64,000 nt of DNA from Sorghum bicolor (Eukaryota; Streptophyta; Magnoliopsida; Poales; Poaceae), in contig NC_012870.2 of NCBI RefSeq assembly GCF_000003195.3, positions 33,314,706-33,378,705 of the forward strand. Reading direction: 5' to 3'. The notes under the pieces are model-generated. The model was not told where the DNA came from. It saw nothing but the letters and a program-made list of their open reading frames with translations, and did not search any database. Of this stretch, positions 9,957 to 21,800 are shown in pieces; within the stretch, counting starts at the first letter, position 1, and every line of letters starts with the position of its first letter. A program made the translations under genes and the position numbers.

Positions 9957-12900
9957 TCAGTCCGCGGCACGATCCTCACCGCCCTCGCCTCCGCCCGAGC
10001 TAGCCTCAGGAGGGAGCACCTCAGGCTCGAAAAGCTTAGCCAACCTTTCCCCAGGAGCCTCCGCGTCGTCGATCAAGGCATGGAGCCTCTCCTCGTTCTC
10101 CGTGTTGGTTTTGGAGATGTCGGTGACGAAGCCATGGGACACCACCTCCATGTCATAGGAGAAGCCCGAGCAGACAACCGCCATCGCCCGCTTCACCCCG
10201 ATGTGGAGGGCGTCCCGCACCCGATCTCACAGCGTCGCGCCTATGTAGCACAACTGGTCGACCAGGGCGTCGCCTCGAGCGCCCTCCCTCGACTCATCCA
10301 TAGGCTCGACCTCCCAAGAGGTCGAGAGATCACTTATCGCCGTCCGCACTCGACGGTTCAAAGCAACCTCCGCTTCGAGCTGAGCCTTGGCGTTGCGAGC
10401 CTCGGCTTGGGCGGCCAGGAGTTCGTCCTTGAGCCCTGTAAAGGGCAATACAAGGCACTTTAGCAAAAACCAAACACGCCTTGAAGAAGAAATCTAGCGA
10501 CAGGAACATACCACGAACGCTCTCCTCCAGGGCCGTGTTCTCGCCGACCAGTCTGGTGTTGGCACGCTCGATCTCCCTGTTGGAGCGCGCCAGCTCAGTA
10601 TTGGCGACGCGGAGATCTTTGATCACCTTGCCAGCCTGAACAATGGCCCCACTCTTCTCCAGCAATTCTCCCTTCAGACGCTCGATGTCGTTAGAGAGAC
10701 TGCGGGATTGAGCCCGCTCCGCCTCGAGATCTTCGAGGGCCTTCTTCCTCGCTTCCTCTGCGGCGCCCCTGGCGACTTCGCCGTTCACATGCTCCACCTT
10801 CATCTTTCGGAAAGACTCTCGGAGAGAGTCCAGGTCGGATTTAAGGAGGCCCTTCTCCTTGTCCAAATCCGCGATGACGTTCTTGTAGGACAGGGCCTCC
10901 TCCCTGGCCTTAGACGCGACATCCTCGACCGTAAGGGCACGCTCCCGCAGCAGCACTGTCTCCTCCTCCGACTTCTTCGAGGCCTCTCGAGCCTCGTCCA
11001 AAGCAGCCTCCCTTACCTTTTTCTCCTCCTCAAGCGCTATGAGATCTTTATAAGCTTTCAGGAGCTTTTCCTGCGACTCGAGGAGCTGGTCCTTGAGGAG
11101 GGGGAGCTGCTCCCAACCACCCCTCGTGGCGTGTATGAAGCTGGACTTGATGCGGGAGGTCTCTTTCATATCCTGCGAATCAAGGGGTGTACGGATTAGA
11201 ACACAGAAACCAGAAAGCACCGTGGGAATTGAAGTTCGAGAAACACTTACGAAATAAGCCGGGCCGAGCCCATTGTTAACAACGTCTGAGAGGAGCCCCA
11301 CCACATGCTTCATCCAAAGGCGGAGCTCCTCGACGTGTTCCCACTTCTCTGCCTCCTTCCGATCGTCGAGGAAGATATCGGGCTCAGACGGGTCGTGGGA
11401 GGCCCGGATACGGATGCGATTGGGGCACCAGTGCTCCATCTCCCGGTCGGCCCGCGCCTTAACGCCGCGGATGAGGCCCTCGACGGTCTCGAGAGAGCCC
11501 CCATGGCGCAGGAACAGGTCGACGAGGCATGGGAACCGCCCGTCGTCGTCCACCGTCTTCCAGGTCCCGTCCTTGGTCCCTGATGTCCCGATTTCGTCCT
11601 CTTCGGAAGGAAAGCGGTCCTCCCACGCCCGACGTTCCCGGAGGAACCCTGGGGCGATCCCATCCATGCCGTAACTTGTCCTCTTGATCTCGGACTCGGG
11701 GTCGGGGGGGGTGCGCTTCAGGCACGCAAGCGCCACCACTCCATCCGCTCGCCCCGGCTCCGCCCGGATCGCGGCAGGCGCCCCCGGGAGGAGCCACGCC
11801 GGAGTTGGGGGGCCGTACGCCGGCAGATTCTCCTCCTGCTCGCCGGGCTCTTGCGGCTCCGATGGTACTGGCTGGGCCGGACCTTGGGGCGGAGGCTCGA
11901 GCAGTCCCTCCTCTTGGCCCCCCTGCTGCTGCTGCTGTAGCTGCTGCGTTTGTTGCTGCTGTTGTTGTTGCTGCTGCGGTGTTCGCTGTTGCTGTTGCTG
12001 CTGTTGCTGCTGCTGCTGCTGTTGTTGGTGCTGCTGTTGCTGCTGCGGTTGTTGCTGCTGCTGCCAATGTTGCTGTGCCTCGTGCTCCTGCGGCTGCCGC
12101 GCCGCCTCGCGCTCCCGCTGTTCATCCTCCTCCCTCTTCTTTTTCTGCTCCTCGAGGGTACGGAGGCCGGCGGGCCAGGGAGTTGACCCCACGACACGAG
12201 GGCTCGACGCTTCCTCCTCCATAGGGCGGGCACCCCCAGACGCTCTGTCACCATCAGACGTGTCGCTGATGGTGATGGGTTCCCCCTCGATCCCCAACCG
12301 AGGGGGCTCGGGGGCTCCCTCTGGCGCTTGCGTCTGGGACGCCTCGCCACAAGTCGGCGGCGATGAGGCAGGCACGGGATGAGGCGGACTCCTCTCGATA
12401 CCGGCTGGAGGTTGGGAGTCGGAGGAGCCTACAAAACAAGGGATAAAGGTTAGATGCTGTAATAACCGACGCGAGAACATCACAGGGCCCATAAACAAGC
12501 TATAAACCTGGTTCCTTGGAGGCGGTTCCCATTTGGAGCCTCTTTGCCATGGACGGCTGGGCCCGCTCGAGGGTCCGCTTTAGCCTGAGAAAAGATCGGC
12601 ATATGAGCAAACGCAGAGGAGCAGGAAGACAAAGGCCACAGCATCGAAAGGGCTTACCCTACAGGAAGAATAGCTCACCTCCCGCCGCCCCGACCGGCGG
12701 GCCTCGAGCCTCCCCGCGTCAGGGTTCTAGGCCCCTCGAGGGCAGGCGCGGGCCCAGGCGCATCAGTTCCCACATGGCGGGCGCCGGGACTGGCACTCCT
12801 GCGGCCGGCCTCTCCTTTCTCGGAGGCCGCGGCACGACCGCGGGTCAGTGGCCCCGTCGCCTGGGGCCTAGCATGACCACTCTCCCTGGCGCCGGGGGAG

Positions 12901-14320
12901 GGCGCGGCGCAACTTGACCAACCTTGGGCGCGGGAGGGGTATCGGCGCGAGGACGGAGGGATCCGCCTGGGCCCTCCGACGAAGCTTCCGCCCGAGGAGC
13001 GTCGGCCTCGCCTTGAGATGGACCCCCGAGGATCCGGTCAAGGCGAGACGCCATCCCCTCGGAGTCCTCACTATCCTCATCGTCGTCATCATCTTTCTCG
13101 CTGGGGGACTCTTCCTCAGGCTCTCCCCTCTGCCTAGATTTGGACCGGCACGCCTCTAAAGCTTGCCGGTCAAGGTTTTTCTTCTTCTCCCCTTTCTTCT
13201 TAGAGTCCTTGACGGACTTCGACTTCTCGGCGGAACGGCGCCGCGCGTCGCGATCGACTTCGTCCTCCATCACCGGGGGCCTTGAGGATCGAACGTCGAT
13301 CCGCCCCTGCCATAGTAAAAGTAGAATTAGAAAAAAGGGGTGGAAAAGGAACCCAGAGTCAAGGCTACCACGAGGAAGAAGACATACCAAATCGACCGAG
13401 CCTTCATCAGGCCTCATAGGGAAGCCGTTAACGTGCGACGGCTTGAAATCGCCGGCGATGGCCGCCCTGACCCGGGCGGCGACCTCATCGTCCGCCAGAG
13501 CCACGTTGGACATCCGGCAAGCCTCGAGATCCCGGGACGAGACGACCGGCCCCATTTCGTCCATCCTCAACGGCCGAGACATCAGGGGAAGGACCCCCCG
13601 ACGATGGACGGCCGAGAGGACGAGAGCGGCGGACAGGCCCTCCAAGCGCAGCCTCTTCATAGCGTCGAGGAGGGGGTCGAGCCGTGACTGGTGCTCCTGG
13701 ACGACGCCGTACGTCCAGTTGTCTGGGCGCTCCGAGATCAGACGGCCTGTGTAGACGGGGAAGAGACCGTCGTCGTTTCTCAGATAGAACCACTGGGAGT
13801 CCCACCCAGCATGGTTCGACGACAGCCCCACCGGGATGTACTCGCGCGGCCTCTCCGTCTTCTTCGTCTTCAACACCAGGTTGAGGCATCCGGCCCGCAC
13901 GGGTTTCCTCACGCCGGTGGTCCCGGTGGGGGCGTTGAAAAGTTCGCCCCTGTAGAGGTGAAGCCATAGATCCCAATGGGGCATCATCCCCAAATAACCC
14001 TCGCACACCGCGGCGAAGACCGCCGCGACGGTGATGGCGTTCGGGGAAAAATGCTGGAGCTCCACCCCGTAGTGGAAGCAGAGAGCCCGCATAAAGCGGC
14101 TCGGGGGAGCGGCCAGGCCATGGTGGTGGAATTTGGCGAATGACACCACATCGCCCTCGGGTGGCTGGGGCTCCCTGTGACTCGCCGGCGGCGCGATCCA
14201 CTCCGGCGAAGACTGCGAGGTGCGGCGGCGCAAGAGCCCTTCATTCTCGAGCTCTAGCAGGCGGCGGTCCGTCATCAACGACGGACGCCAGTCGTCGGCG
14301 GCAACAAGCCTCACAGGCAT
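9957..14320 (-). pseudogene. B antisense gene (Transposase_28-type), six exons, broken
   Basis: Gene model by comparison with F: exons 14320-13388, 13306-12658, 12584-12508, 12428-11251, 11172-10512 and 10435-9957, all introns GT...AG and 73-81 bp. Exon 1 (311 codons, from ATG 14320, MPVRLVAADDW) is the conserved domain known in Pfam as Transposase_28, a putative gypsy-type transposon domain. Exon 2 is Lys/Glu- and Pro-rich. Exon 4 opens with a long glutamine tract and continues into a conserved block (DDDGRFPCLVDLFLRHGG). Exons 5-6 are coiled coil. Exon 2 is 649 nt against 647 in F, and its frame runs into a stop at 12845, so there is a frameshift. In exon 6 the CGA of F is TGA (10227-10225). 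The biochemical role of this protein family is not established; antisense genes of this kind are known from Grande and related elements. Confidence 0.82.
11925..12078 (-). repeat. Expanded CAG/CAA glutamine repeat in B antisense gene
   Basis: The plus strand shows runs of CTG and TTG triplets; on the minus strand these are CAG/CAA coding an interrupted polyglutamine tract of more than 40 Gln. F has a much shorter Gln/Pro/Leu-rich stretch here and C a Gln/Glu-rich one, so the tract is unstable. Exon 4 is 78 bp longer in B than in F, a whole number of codons. Confidence 0.85.
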
Positions 14321-14427
14321 CTTGGTTGGAATACGGAGCATGTGAAGGAAGCAAGAGAGCAAAGGCAGGAAGAAGACGGAGGCGAGAGAACGGAAGAGGA
14401 GAGAAAGAATGGAGCAGCGCCACGGCG

Positions 14428-14436
14428 TACTTATAG
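14428..14436 (-). promoter_or_regulatory. B antisense-gene TATA box
   Basis: On the minus strand the sequence reads CTATCTATAAGTACGCC, about 110 bp upstream of the antisense ATG at 14320. The same position holds TATAAATA in F and TATAAATG in C, which supports a real core promoter for the antisense transcript. Confidence 0.7.
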
Positions 14437-15223
14437 ATAGCGGCCAACCAACGGACGGATCCGATAAATGAGGTAACTCCCCCCATAAATGCGCCGTCTA
14501 ACGGTCCTTTCTCTCCTCATAGGCCGGACGCTCCGGATTCCCCGCTGATACAGTGTCGCAACGTCACTTACCTCAAAAGGTGCGCCCAACGGGCGGAAAG
14601 ACGGACCGGCAAGGCAGCTTCCTTGCTTCGTAAGCCAAGGTACGCGCCCACAATAGTCTCGAGAGGTCGAGGGCTGGCCTGTTGAAAGGGTTCGACAGCC
14701 GATCTCGAGCACCAAGAGTCAGGGGTCCCCAGCGAGTGGTCGAAAATCGAGGCATGCCTCGAAAACTCGCTGGCGATGTCTAAGGCAGGGTCGAGACAGT
14801 CGAGAGGAATCCCCCCGACGGGAGGCATCGAGCTGCTGGACTCTATCGAATGAGACCGGTATCCCCGACCACGTCGACCCAGCTTTATGAGAACGCCTCC
14901 GGGCTACAGCTGACCCCCTCGAAAGGGGCACAGGTTCTCACTTGGACTACCCGCTAGGAACTCGATCTGGAGTGGAAGACGCTCGCTCTATCGAGAGTAC
15001 GTCGAAACCTCCACGCAAGGCAAAACCGATCAGAACCTTCCACCACTGGTGTCGACAATGTCTCTGCAAATTAGGCAAAATAACCCCCAAGGGAGTTAAA
15101 TACTCCCTTGAGGGCTCGGGGGCTACCCCCGCGGGGTCGCTCGCGCGCCCCCGCGGAACCTCGACTGAAAAGACAAAAGTCTCCACTCGAGCGCCAGCGC
15201 TCGAATGGAGACACGGGGGCTAC
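14437..15223. other. B: upstream region of antisense gene and 3' polypurine region
   Basis: No gene is visible. From the antisense point of view this is upstream promoter sequence; from the sense side it is the 3' untranslated region. It contains repeated G-rich words: CTCGGGGGCTAC at 15115-15126, and the variant ACACGGGGGCTAC directly before the 3' LTR (15211-15223), which is the likely polypurine primer for plus-strand DNA synthesis. Confidence 0.6.
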
Positions 15224-16264
15224 TGTCGAGGGTATCAACAAGGGGTACCCTCACCAACGCGAATAACGAAACCATCCGTACGTAAAACTACCGCCTCGAT
15301 TCGACGCTCCGTCCGCACACACACACGACCATCGACGACCGTAGCCTCGAAGACGGAAATAGCGTCGAGCGAATCAGTCAGGCGTCGAGCTCTGGTCAAC
15401 GTCGAATACGGAACCGGCTCCCGCGAATCGGGAGGCATTGAGCGCAACGACGCAGCCGCCGCCTAACGCGCGCACGCGGGCCGGGGCATTAAATACGCCT
15501 GGTGCCTCCCCACCTAACACATGGGTCACGGGGGGCGTGATAGAAGAACAGGCACCTGTCCCATCGATCTTTTTGCAGCCTTCCCCACCAAACGGCCCAA
15601 GGCGTGTCAAGACGTGGGAAACAGAGACGGAGTGTCTAATCAAGACCCCCTCGAGATGGCCAAAGTCAGCGCTTCAATATCAGGACGTCGTACGGCGTCC
15701 GACCCTCGACCAGATAGAGACCCATCCAGGAGACAAGTCGGGCGTCGACTGACCACATCCCAACTACACCGCCGGATTTGCCGTCGGGTCATACGAGCGT
15801 ACATCAGGCAAACCAATCCAGGACGGCGTGCAGAACGGAATGCAAGGGCACGCGTAATCATCACCAGGCTATTAAGACGGGACGACTCGAGGCCATGCCG
15901 GTACGGAAGCCTCGGGTAGGTCAGCGCTCCATACTGCTATCGACTCCTATTCTGATGCCTATACATGTACCCTGGGTCTCTCCTTGGGACTATAAAAGGA
16001 GGGACTCAGGAATAGAACAAAGAAAAAAAACAAGACCACGCTCACACATAGTAGAGCACGACACTTCACACCACGCTTGTATTCACCCCTGTACAAGCAC
16101 CTAGGTGCAAGATAATACAAACTCTCTCCCCCCCGCTGGACGTAGGGCCTTCTCTTGCCCGAACCAGGATAAATCTCTGTGTCTTCTTGCATCACCATGC
16201 GGGAAAGGGAGAACGCATACAAATTTACTCGTTGGTGTGACCCCCCGGGGGGAAAACGCCGACA
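15224..16264 (+). repeat. B 3' LTR (1,041 bp)
   Basis: TGTCGAGGGTATCAACAAGG at its start and CGCCGACA at its end match the 5' LTR. One extra A in the A-tract near 16024 explains the 1-bp length difference. TATAAAAG is at 15991. It is followed by the CAATC duplication (16265-16269). Confidence 0.95.
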
Positions 16265-16269
16265 CAATC
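16265..16269. repeat. Target-site duplication of B, right copy (CAATC)
   Basis: It repeats 1969-1973. After it, A's LTR continues with GTTCTTTTTGCAGCC, the sequence expected after CCAATC in this LTR type. Confidence 0.95.
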
Positions 16270-16881
16270 GTTCTTTTTGCAGCCTTGCCCACCAAACAAG
16301 CCAGAGTATGGTAGGGCGCAACAAGGTGGTCGAAACATCCCGTCAAGACCCCCCTCGAGACGCCTAAAGTCAGCGCTCTGTTCAGCAAGGCTTTGCACGA
16401 CACCTGACCCTCGAGCAGGCATGTTCCTTCCCAGAGAAGGGTCAGGTGATGAAGGACGGCACCTCAACCACTCAGACGCGGCTGCAGCCACGACGTACAA
16501 GCGTGCAGCGGATAAGCCGGACTAGGACGGTGCACAGGAGCAGGATTCAGGGGCATACGTAATCATCATCAAGGTACTGAGACAAGACGGTTCGAGGCCA
16601 TGCCGGTACGGAGGCCTCGAGTAGGTCAGCGCGCCATACCCCTATCGACCCCTACTCCATCGCCTATGCATGTAACCTAGGCCTCCCCTTGGAACTATAA
16701 AAGGGGAAGCCTAGGAGCGGATACACGACAGAAGACATACGTAGAAGAGCGACTATACTCCATCTCCATCCATACCAGACTTGTATTCACCCCTGTACAA
16801 GCACTTAGTTGCAAGATAATACAAACACTCCCCCCCGCTGGACGTAGGGCCTTCTCTTGCCCGAACTAGGATAAATCTTTG
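16270..16881 (+). repeat. A 3' LTR, right part
   Basis: This continues the LTR that begins at 1634: same block order as B's LTR (GTTCTTTTTGCAGCC, a TATA box ACTATAAAAGG near 16695, GACGTAGGGCCTTCTC near 16845). It stops at ATAAATCTTTG, about 100 bp before the family's normal end, where C's LTR begins. Confidence 0.85.
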
Positions 16882-17933
16882 TGTTGGTGTTTTCCCCCCA
16901 CGGGGTCACACCAACGAGTAAAACTTGTGTGCATGCTCCCCTTTCCAGATGGTGATGCAAGAAAAGACACAAAGATTTATCCTGGTTCGTTCAAGAGAAG
17001 GCCCTACGTCCAGCGGGGGAGGAGAGTTTGTATTATCTTGCACCTAAGTGCTTGTACAGGGGTGAATACAGGCGTGGATGGATGGTGAGGGAGTATGAGT
17101 GCTCTACTGCGTATGTCTTGTGTTGTCCCCTGTATCCTCTCCCAGGCTTCCCCTTTTATAGTTCCAAGCGGAGGCCTAGGTTACATGCATAGGTGACAGA
17201 GTAGGGGTCGATAGGGGTGTAGCGCGCTGACCTACTCGAGGCCTCCGTACTAGCGTGGCCTCGAGCCGTCTTGTCTTGGTACCTTGATGATGATTACGCA
17301 TGCTCCTGAATCTCGCTCCTGTGCGCCCTCCTGGATTGGTTTATCTGTTGCACGCTTGTACGTCGTGATAGCAGCTATGTCGGAGTGGTTGAAGTGCTGT
17401 CATTCGTCACCCGATCCTTCCCCAGGAAGGAAACATGCCTACTCGAGGGTCAGGTGCCGTGTAACGCCTCGCTGGCTAGAGCGCTGACTTTGGGCGTCTC
17501 GAGGGGGTCTTGACTCGACGTCCCGACCCACTCCCTATGCCCTGCCATGTTCTGGCTTGTTTGGTGGGGAAAGCTGCAAAAAAGAACGACAGGACGGGTG
17601 CTTGTTCCCTATCACGCTTCCCGTGACTGACGGGTTAGGTGAGAACACGGCAGACGCATTAAATGCCCTGGTTCCCGTGCCCGCGTCAGGCGGGGGGCGG
17701 TGTCCTTTGCGCTCGAGGCCTTTTGATTCGTACGAGCTTGTTTCCGTATTCGACGGTAGCCGGTGCTCGAGCCCTAATCGATTCGCAGGACACTCTTCCC
17801 GTGTTCATGGCTACGGTCGTCGAGGACCACGAGTACAACTTGGGGGGGGACGTCGAGTCGGAGGCGTCGACTTTCGTACGGATGCTCTCGCTATGCACAT
17901 CAGTCAGGGTACCCCTTACTGATATCATCGACA
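16882..17933 (-). repeat. C 3' LTR
   Basis: Reverse-oriented LTR of about 1,052 bp ending in ATCGACA at 17933 (LTR start TGTCGAT on the minus strand). Its TATA region (TTTTATAGTTCC near 17153-17164 on the plus strand) matches A more closely than B. With the facing part of A's LTR it forms a tail-to-tail inverted repeat. Confidence 0.9.
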
Positions 17934-18861
17934 GTAGCCCTTGAGTCTTTATTCGAGCGCTTGCGCTTGAGTGGAGGCTCTTTTTTTGTGGTCAAGTTTC
18001 CGTGGGGGCGCGTGAGCGACCCCGCGGGGGTAGCCCCCAAGCCCTTGGAGGAGTTTTTGACTCCTTCGAGGGTTATATTGCCTAATCTGCGGAAGCACTC
18101 TCGATGTCCATCGTGGAAGGCGAGCTGAAGGCCTAGATTGGTTTATTTCGTACAGGGATCACGACGTACTCCCGGTGGAGCGAGCGTCATTTTCGCCAGA
18201 TTGAGTTCCTAGTGGGTAATCCAAGTGAGAACCCGTGCCCCGTTCGAGGGGGTCGGCTGTAGCCCGGAGGCGTTCTCATAAAGCGGGGTCGACGTGGTCA
18301 GGGTTACTGGTCTCGTTAGATAGAGTCTAGCGGCTCGATGCCTCCCGTCAGGGGGATTCCTCTCGACCATCTCGTCCTCGCCTTGGACATCCCCAGCGAG
18401 TCCTCGAGGCGGGCCTCGTTTTTCGACCGCTCACTGGGCATCCCTGACTCGGGTACTCGAGATCGGCTGTCGAACCCATTCGGTGGGTCAGCCTGTGACC
18501 TCTCTAGGTTCTTATGAATACGTACCTTGGCTTACAAGGGAAGGAAAAGATCGTGGCGGTTCGCCTTTTTACCCGTTGGGCGCGCCTCTTTAGGCAGGAG
18601 CCGTTGCGACACTGTACCGGCGTGGAATTCGTAGCGTCCCGTCTACGAGAGAGATAAGGACCGTTAGGCGGCGCATTTATTGGAGGAGTTACCGTATCCG
18701 TCGGATCCGTCCGTTGGTGGGTTGCCGTCTATAAATGTCCTGTGGTCTCCCTATCGTCGCTCCTTCTGCCTTCTGCCCCTATTCTTGCCTCTGCTTCCTT
18801 GCCATCTCACGCACGCGCATACCCTCGAGCAGTAGTGAAGTCACCCTTCTCCCACCTGAAA
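17934..18861. other. C: 3' internal region and antisense promoter
   Basis: Non-coding, the inverse counterpart of 901-1633 and 14321-15223. It begins with GTAGCCCTTGAG (polypurine side) next to the LTR. It carries a TATA box TATAAATG at 18730-18737 on the plus strand, about 125 bp before the ATG at 18862 of the antisense gene. Confidence 0.7.
18730..18737 (+). promoter_or_regulatory. C antisense-gene TATA box
   Basis: GTCTATAAATGTCC, at the position equivalent to the TATA boxes of the F and B antisense genes relative to the start codon. Confidence 0.65.
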
Positions 18862-21800
18862 ATGCTGGTGAGACTCATCACCGCCGATGACTGGCGCCCG
18901 TCGTCGATGACGGAGCGCCGGCTGCTGGAGCTCGAGTGGGAGGGACTCCTGCGCCCCCGCACTTCGTCGTCGTGGCTAGAATGGATCACTTATGGAACGC
19001 CCAAGGCCGCCCAAGGGCTATGTGGTCTCCTTCACAAAGTTCCACCGCCACGGCTTGGGATCTCCTCCGAGTCGTTTCATACGAGCGCTCTGCCACCACT
19101 ACGGGGTGGAGCTCCAGCATTTCTCACCGAATGTCATCACTGCCGCGGCGGTTTTTGCCATGGTGTGTGAGGGCTACCTGGGATGATGCCCCACTGGAAT
19201 CTGTGGCTCCACTTGTACCGGGGCGATCTCTTCAACGCCCCCAGTGGAACCACAGGGGTGAGGAAGCCGATACGGGCCGGGTTCCTAAACCTGGTGCTCA
19301 AGACTAGCAAGTCAGAGAGGCCGCGCAAGTACATCCTGGTGGGGTTGACGTCGAACCATGCCGGTTGGGATTCTTAATGGTTTCACTTATGGAACGCCGA
19401 CAACCTCTTCCCCGCCTACACCGGGCGCTTGATCTCGGAGCGCCCGGACCACTGGAGGTACGGCGTTGTCCAAGCTCACCAGCCGCGGCTCAACCCCATT
19501 CTCGACGCCTTGAAAAAGCTGCGTGAGGAGGGCTTGATGGCCGCGCTCGTCCTTTCTGCCGTACATCATCGACGAGTGCTCCCGTTGATGTCTCGGCCGT
19601 TGAGGATGGATAAGATAGGCCCTAGCATCTCGTCTCGCGCTCTCGAGGCTTGCCGGACATCGAATGAAGCGCCGTCGGACGATGAGGTCGCCGCCAGGGT
19701 TAGGGCGGCCGTTGCAGGCGATTTTCAGCCTGAGCACGTCAACGGCTTCCCTATGAGGCCCGATCAGGGGTCGATCGACCTAGTAAGTTCTTTTCCTGTT
19801 TACGATTCCGATTCTCGATTTCCTTCGACCTTCTCTAAGACTTATCTTTGCTCGTTCAGGGATCGATCGACGCTCGATCCTCAAAGCCTCCGGTGAAGGA
19901 GGACGACGTGGATCATGACAGGACACGTGAATCCGCGGAGAAGCTGAAGTCCACAAAGGTCGTGGAAAAGAACTGGGAGAAGAAGAAAAATCTCGCGCGG
20001 CAAGCGTTGGAGGCTCGTCGATCGAAGTCCAAGCAGAGGGGGGAGCCTGAGGAAGAATCCCCCAATGAGGATGATGGCGGCGATGGTGACGACGACAGCG
20101 ACGACTCCGAGGGGATGGCGTCCCGTCTCGACCGGATCCTCGAGGGCCCGCCTTAGACCGGCGTCGACGTCCCGCGGACCGGAGTCCCAAATGAGGCGCC
20201 AGGCGGATCTAGTGAGAGTCAACAGAGGGAGAAACCTCCACGCCGCTCTCGCGCCCACATCTCCCCAGCGCCGGTGCAAGGTCGGACCGTCCCCCGCCCC
20301 CAACCTCCTCCCGCGTCTAAGACGGGGCCGCTGACTCGTGGCCGTGCTGCGGCTTCGAGTAAGGGGGAAACGGGTCATGGGAGTACCAGTCGAGGCGCTG
20401 GCCAGGCGGGAGACGCCGAGCCAAGACTTGCGCCTGTTCGTGAGGGGCCCGGAGCCTCGACGCGGGGTGGCTCGAGGCTTGCTGGTCGAGGCACCGGTAG
20501 GTGGGTCGCCCTTCCTGTGGGGTAAGATTTTCGACATTATGATTCTCACCTTTCGATGTCTTTGCAATTTCTCGGGCAGCGGCTTATCTAATGCTTGTTC
20601 CTCTCTCCTCAGGTTGAAGCGGACGCTCGAACGGGCCCAGCCCTCGATGGCCAAGAGGCTTAAGGTGGGAGCAGCCTCCAAAGACTCAGGTTAGCGGTTC
20701 ATTTCCGTCATCATGGGAGTCGTGTTGCCCTTATGTCGATCATCATGGCGACTGACTTTTTGCTTTTGAGTGCTTACAGGCTCCTCCGATCCTCGGCCGT
20801 CGACTGGTTTCGATAGCGCCCCGCCTCGTCCATTGGTGGGGAGTCCACCCCGCCGTCGCCGAAGCGGGTCAAGGCGCCTCACCCCCAAGAACAGGAGGGA
20901 GCCCCCGAGCCTCCCCGATCTGGGGTCGAGGAGGATCCTATCACAATAAGTGACTGGTCCGACGGCGACGGGCTTTTGAGGGACGTCCGCCCCATGGACG
21001 AGGAGGTCGAGGCTTCTCCGGTCGTGAAGCGGACGCCTTCGCTCATCGGGCTCCACTCCGTCGAGGAGCAGAGGAAAAGAGGAGAGGAAGAACGCGAGCG
21101 GGAGACACAGCAACAGCTGCAGGAGGGGCAGTAGCAGCCACAGCAGGAAGGAGAAGAGGAAGAAGAGGAGCGGCGGGCAGAAGGACCCCAGCTCGAGGAG
21201 CTGCTGGAGCAGGACCGGCAGCAGGAGCTGCGGGAGCTCCAGGAGTAGCAGCAGCAGAGGAGTCAGCAGTTAGAGGAGCTACTCGAGCCACCACCACGCA
21301 GTCCACCTCAGCCAGTGCCGCTGACGCCACAAGAGCCTGTGACCGGGGAGGAGGGTCTGCTGGTCTATGGTCCGCCGACCCCTGCGTGGCTGCGTCCAGG
21401 AGCGCCCGCTTCTATCCGGGCAGAGCCATGGCGGGCGGATGGCGTGGTGGCGCTTGCTTGCATGATGCGCACCACGGTGGACCCTTAGTCTGAGATCAAG
21501 GGCACGATCTACGGCATCGAGGGGATTGCTCCTGGATTCCTTCGAGAGCATCGATCGTGGGAGGATCGCATTCCTGCCGAGGAAGACAAAGCCGGGACGT
21601 CGGGCGGCGGTGGTGCCAGCGAGACCGGGACTTGGAGGACCGTGGATGACGACGGCCGATTCCCCTCCCTCATTGACCTATTTTTGCGTCACGGGGGGTC
21701 GCTCGAGACCATCCAAGAGCTCATCCGAGGTGTCAAGGCACGCACAGAGGAGGAGATGGAAAACTGGTGCCCTGATCAGATCCGCATTCGGGCCTCCACC

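Larger units (their letters stand above)
1974..16264 (+). mobile_element. Element B: complete Grande/RIRE2-like Tat-lineage LTR retrotransposon
   Basis: B is 14.3 kb, has two LTRs (1974-3013 and 15224-16264) and a CAATC duplication, and sits in A's LTR. Order: 5' LTR, primer binding site, gag-protease, in-frame TAG, pol (RT, two RNase H domains, integrase), a convergent gap, an antisense multi-exon gene, leader and polypurine region, 3' LTR. By eye its LTRs differ at about 14 substitutions and one A-tract length change. With a commonly used grass rate of 1.3e-8 per site per year that is about half a million years (inference). Known damage: a 60-bp deletion in RT, and a frameshift and a nonsense codon in the antisense gene. 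Confidence 0.95.
901..16881 (+). mobile_element. Element A: 3' remnant of a Grande/RIRE2-like element, host of B
   Basis: Only the last part of this Tat-lineage element remains: about 730 bp of 3' internal sequence (901-1633) and a 3' LTR that starts with TGTCGAGGGTATC at 1634. Element B (1974-16264) splits the LTR, which resumes at 16270 and runs to 16881, where element C begins, roughly 100 bp short of the expected LTR end. The internal piece matches 14440-15223 of B and 53880-54653 of F, but it lacks the antisense gene's TATA box and coding region because its left end is cut at the chromovirus gag. No coding sequence survives. Its LTR belongs to the same subfamily as C (TATA context of 16690-16710) rather than B. 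Confidence 0.85.

Noticed and set aside
11950..12186. Plus-strand ORF of almost pure leucine and similar Ala or Cys ORFs
   Set aside because: They are frame shadows of the CAG/CAA glutamine tract of B's antisense gene.
901..18740. Foldback duplication as the origin of the A/C inverted repeat
   Set aside because: C begins with a recognisable LTR end at 16882 and the arms are diverged, so insertion of C into A explains it better; the missing end of C would settle it.
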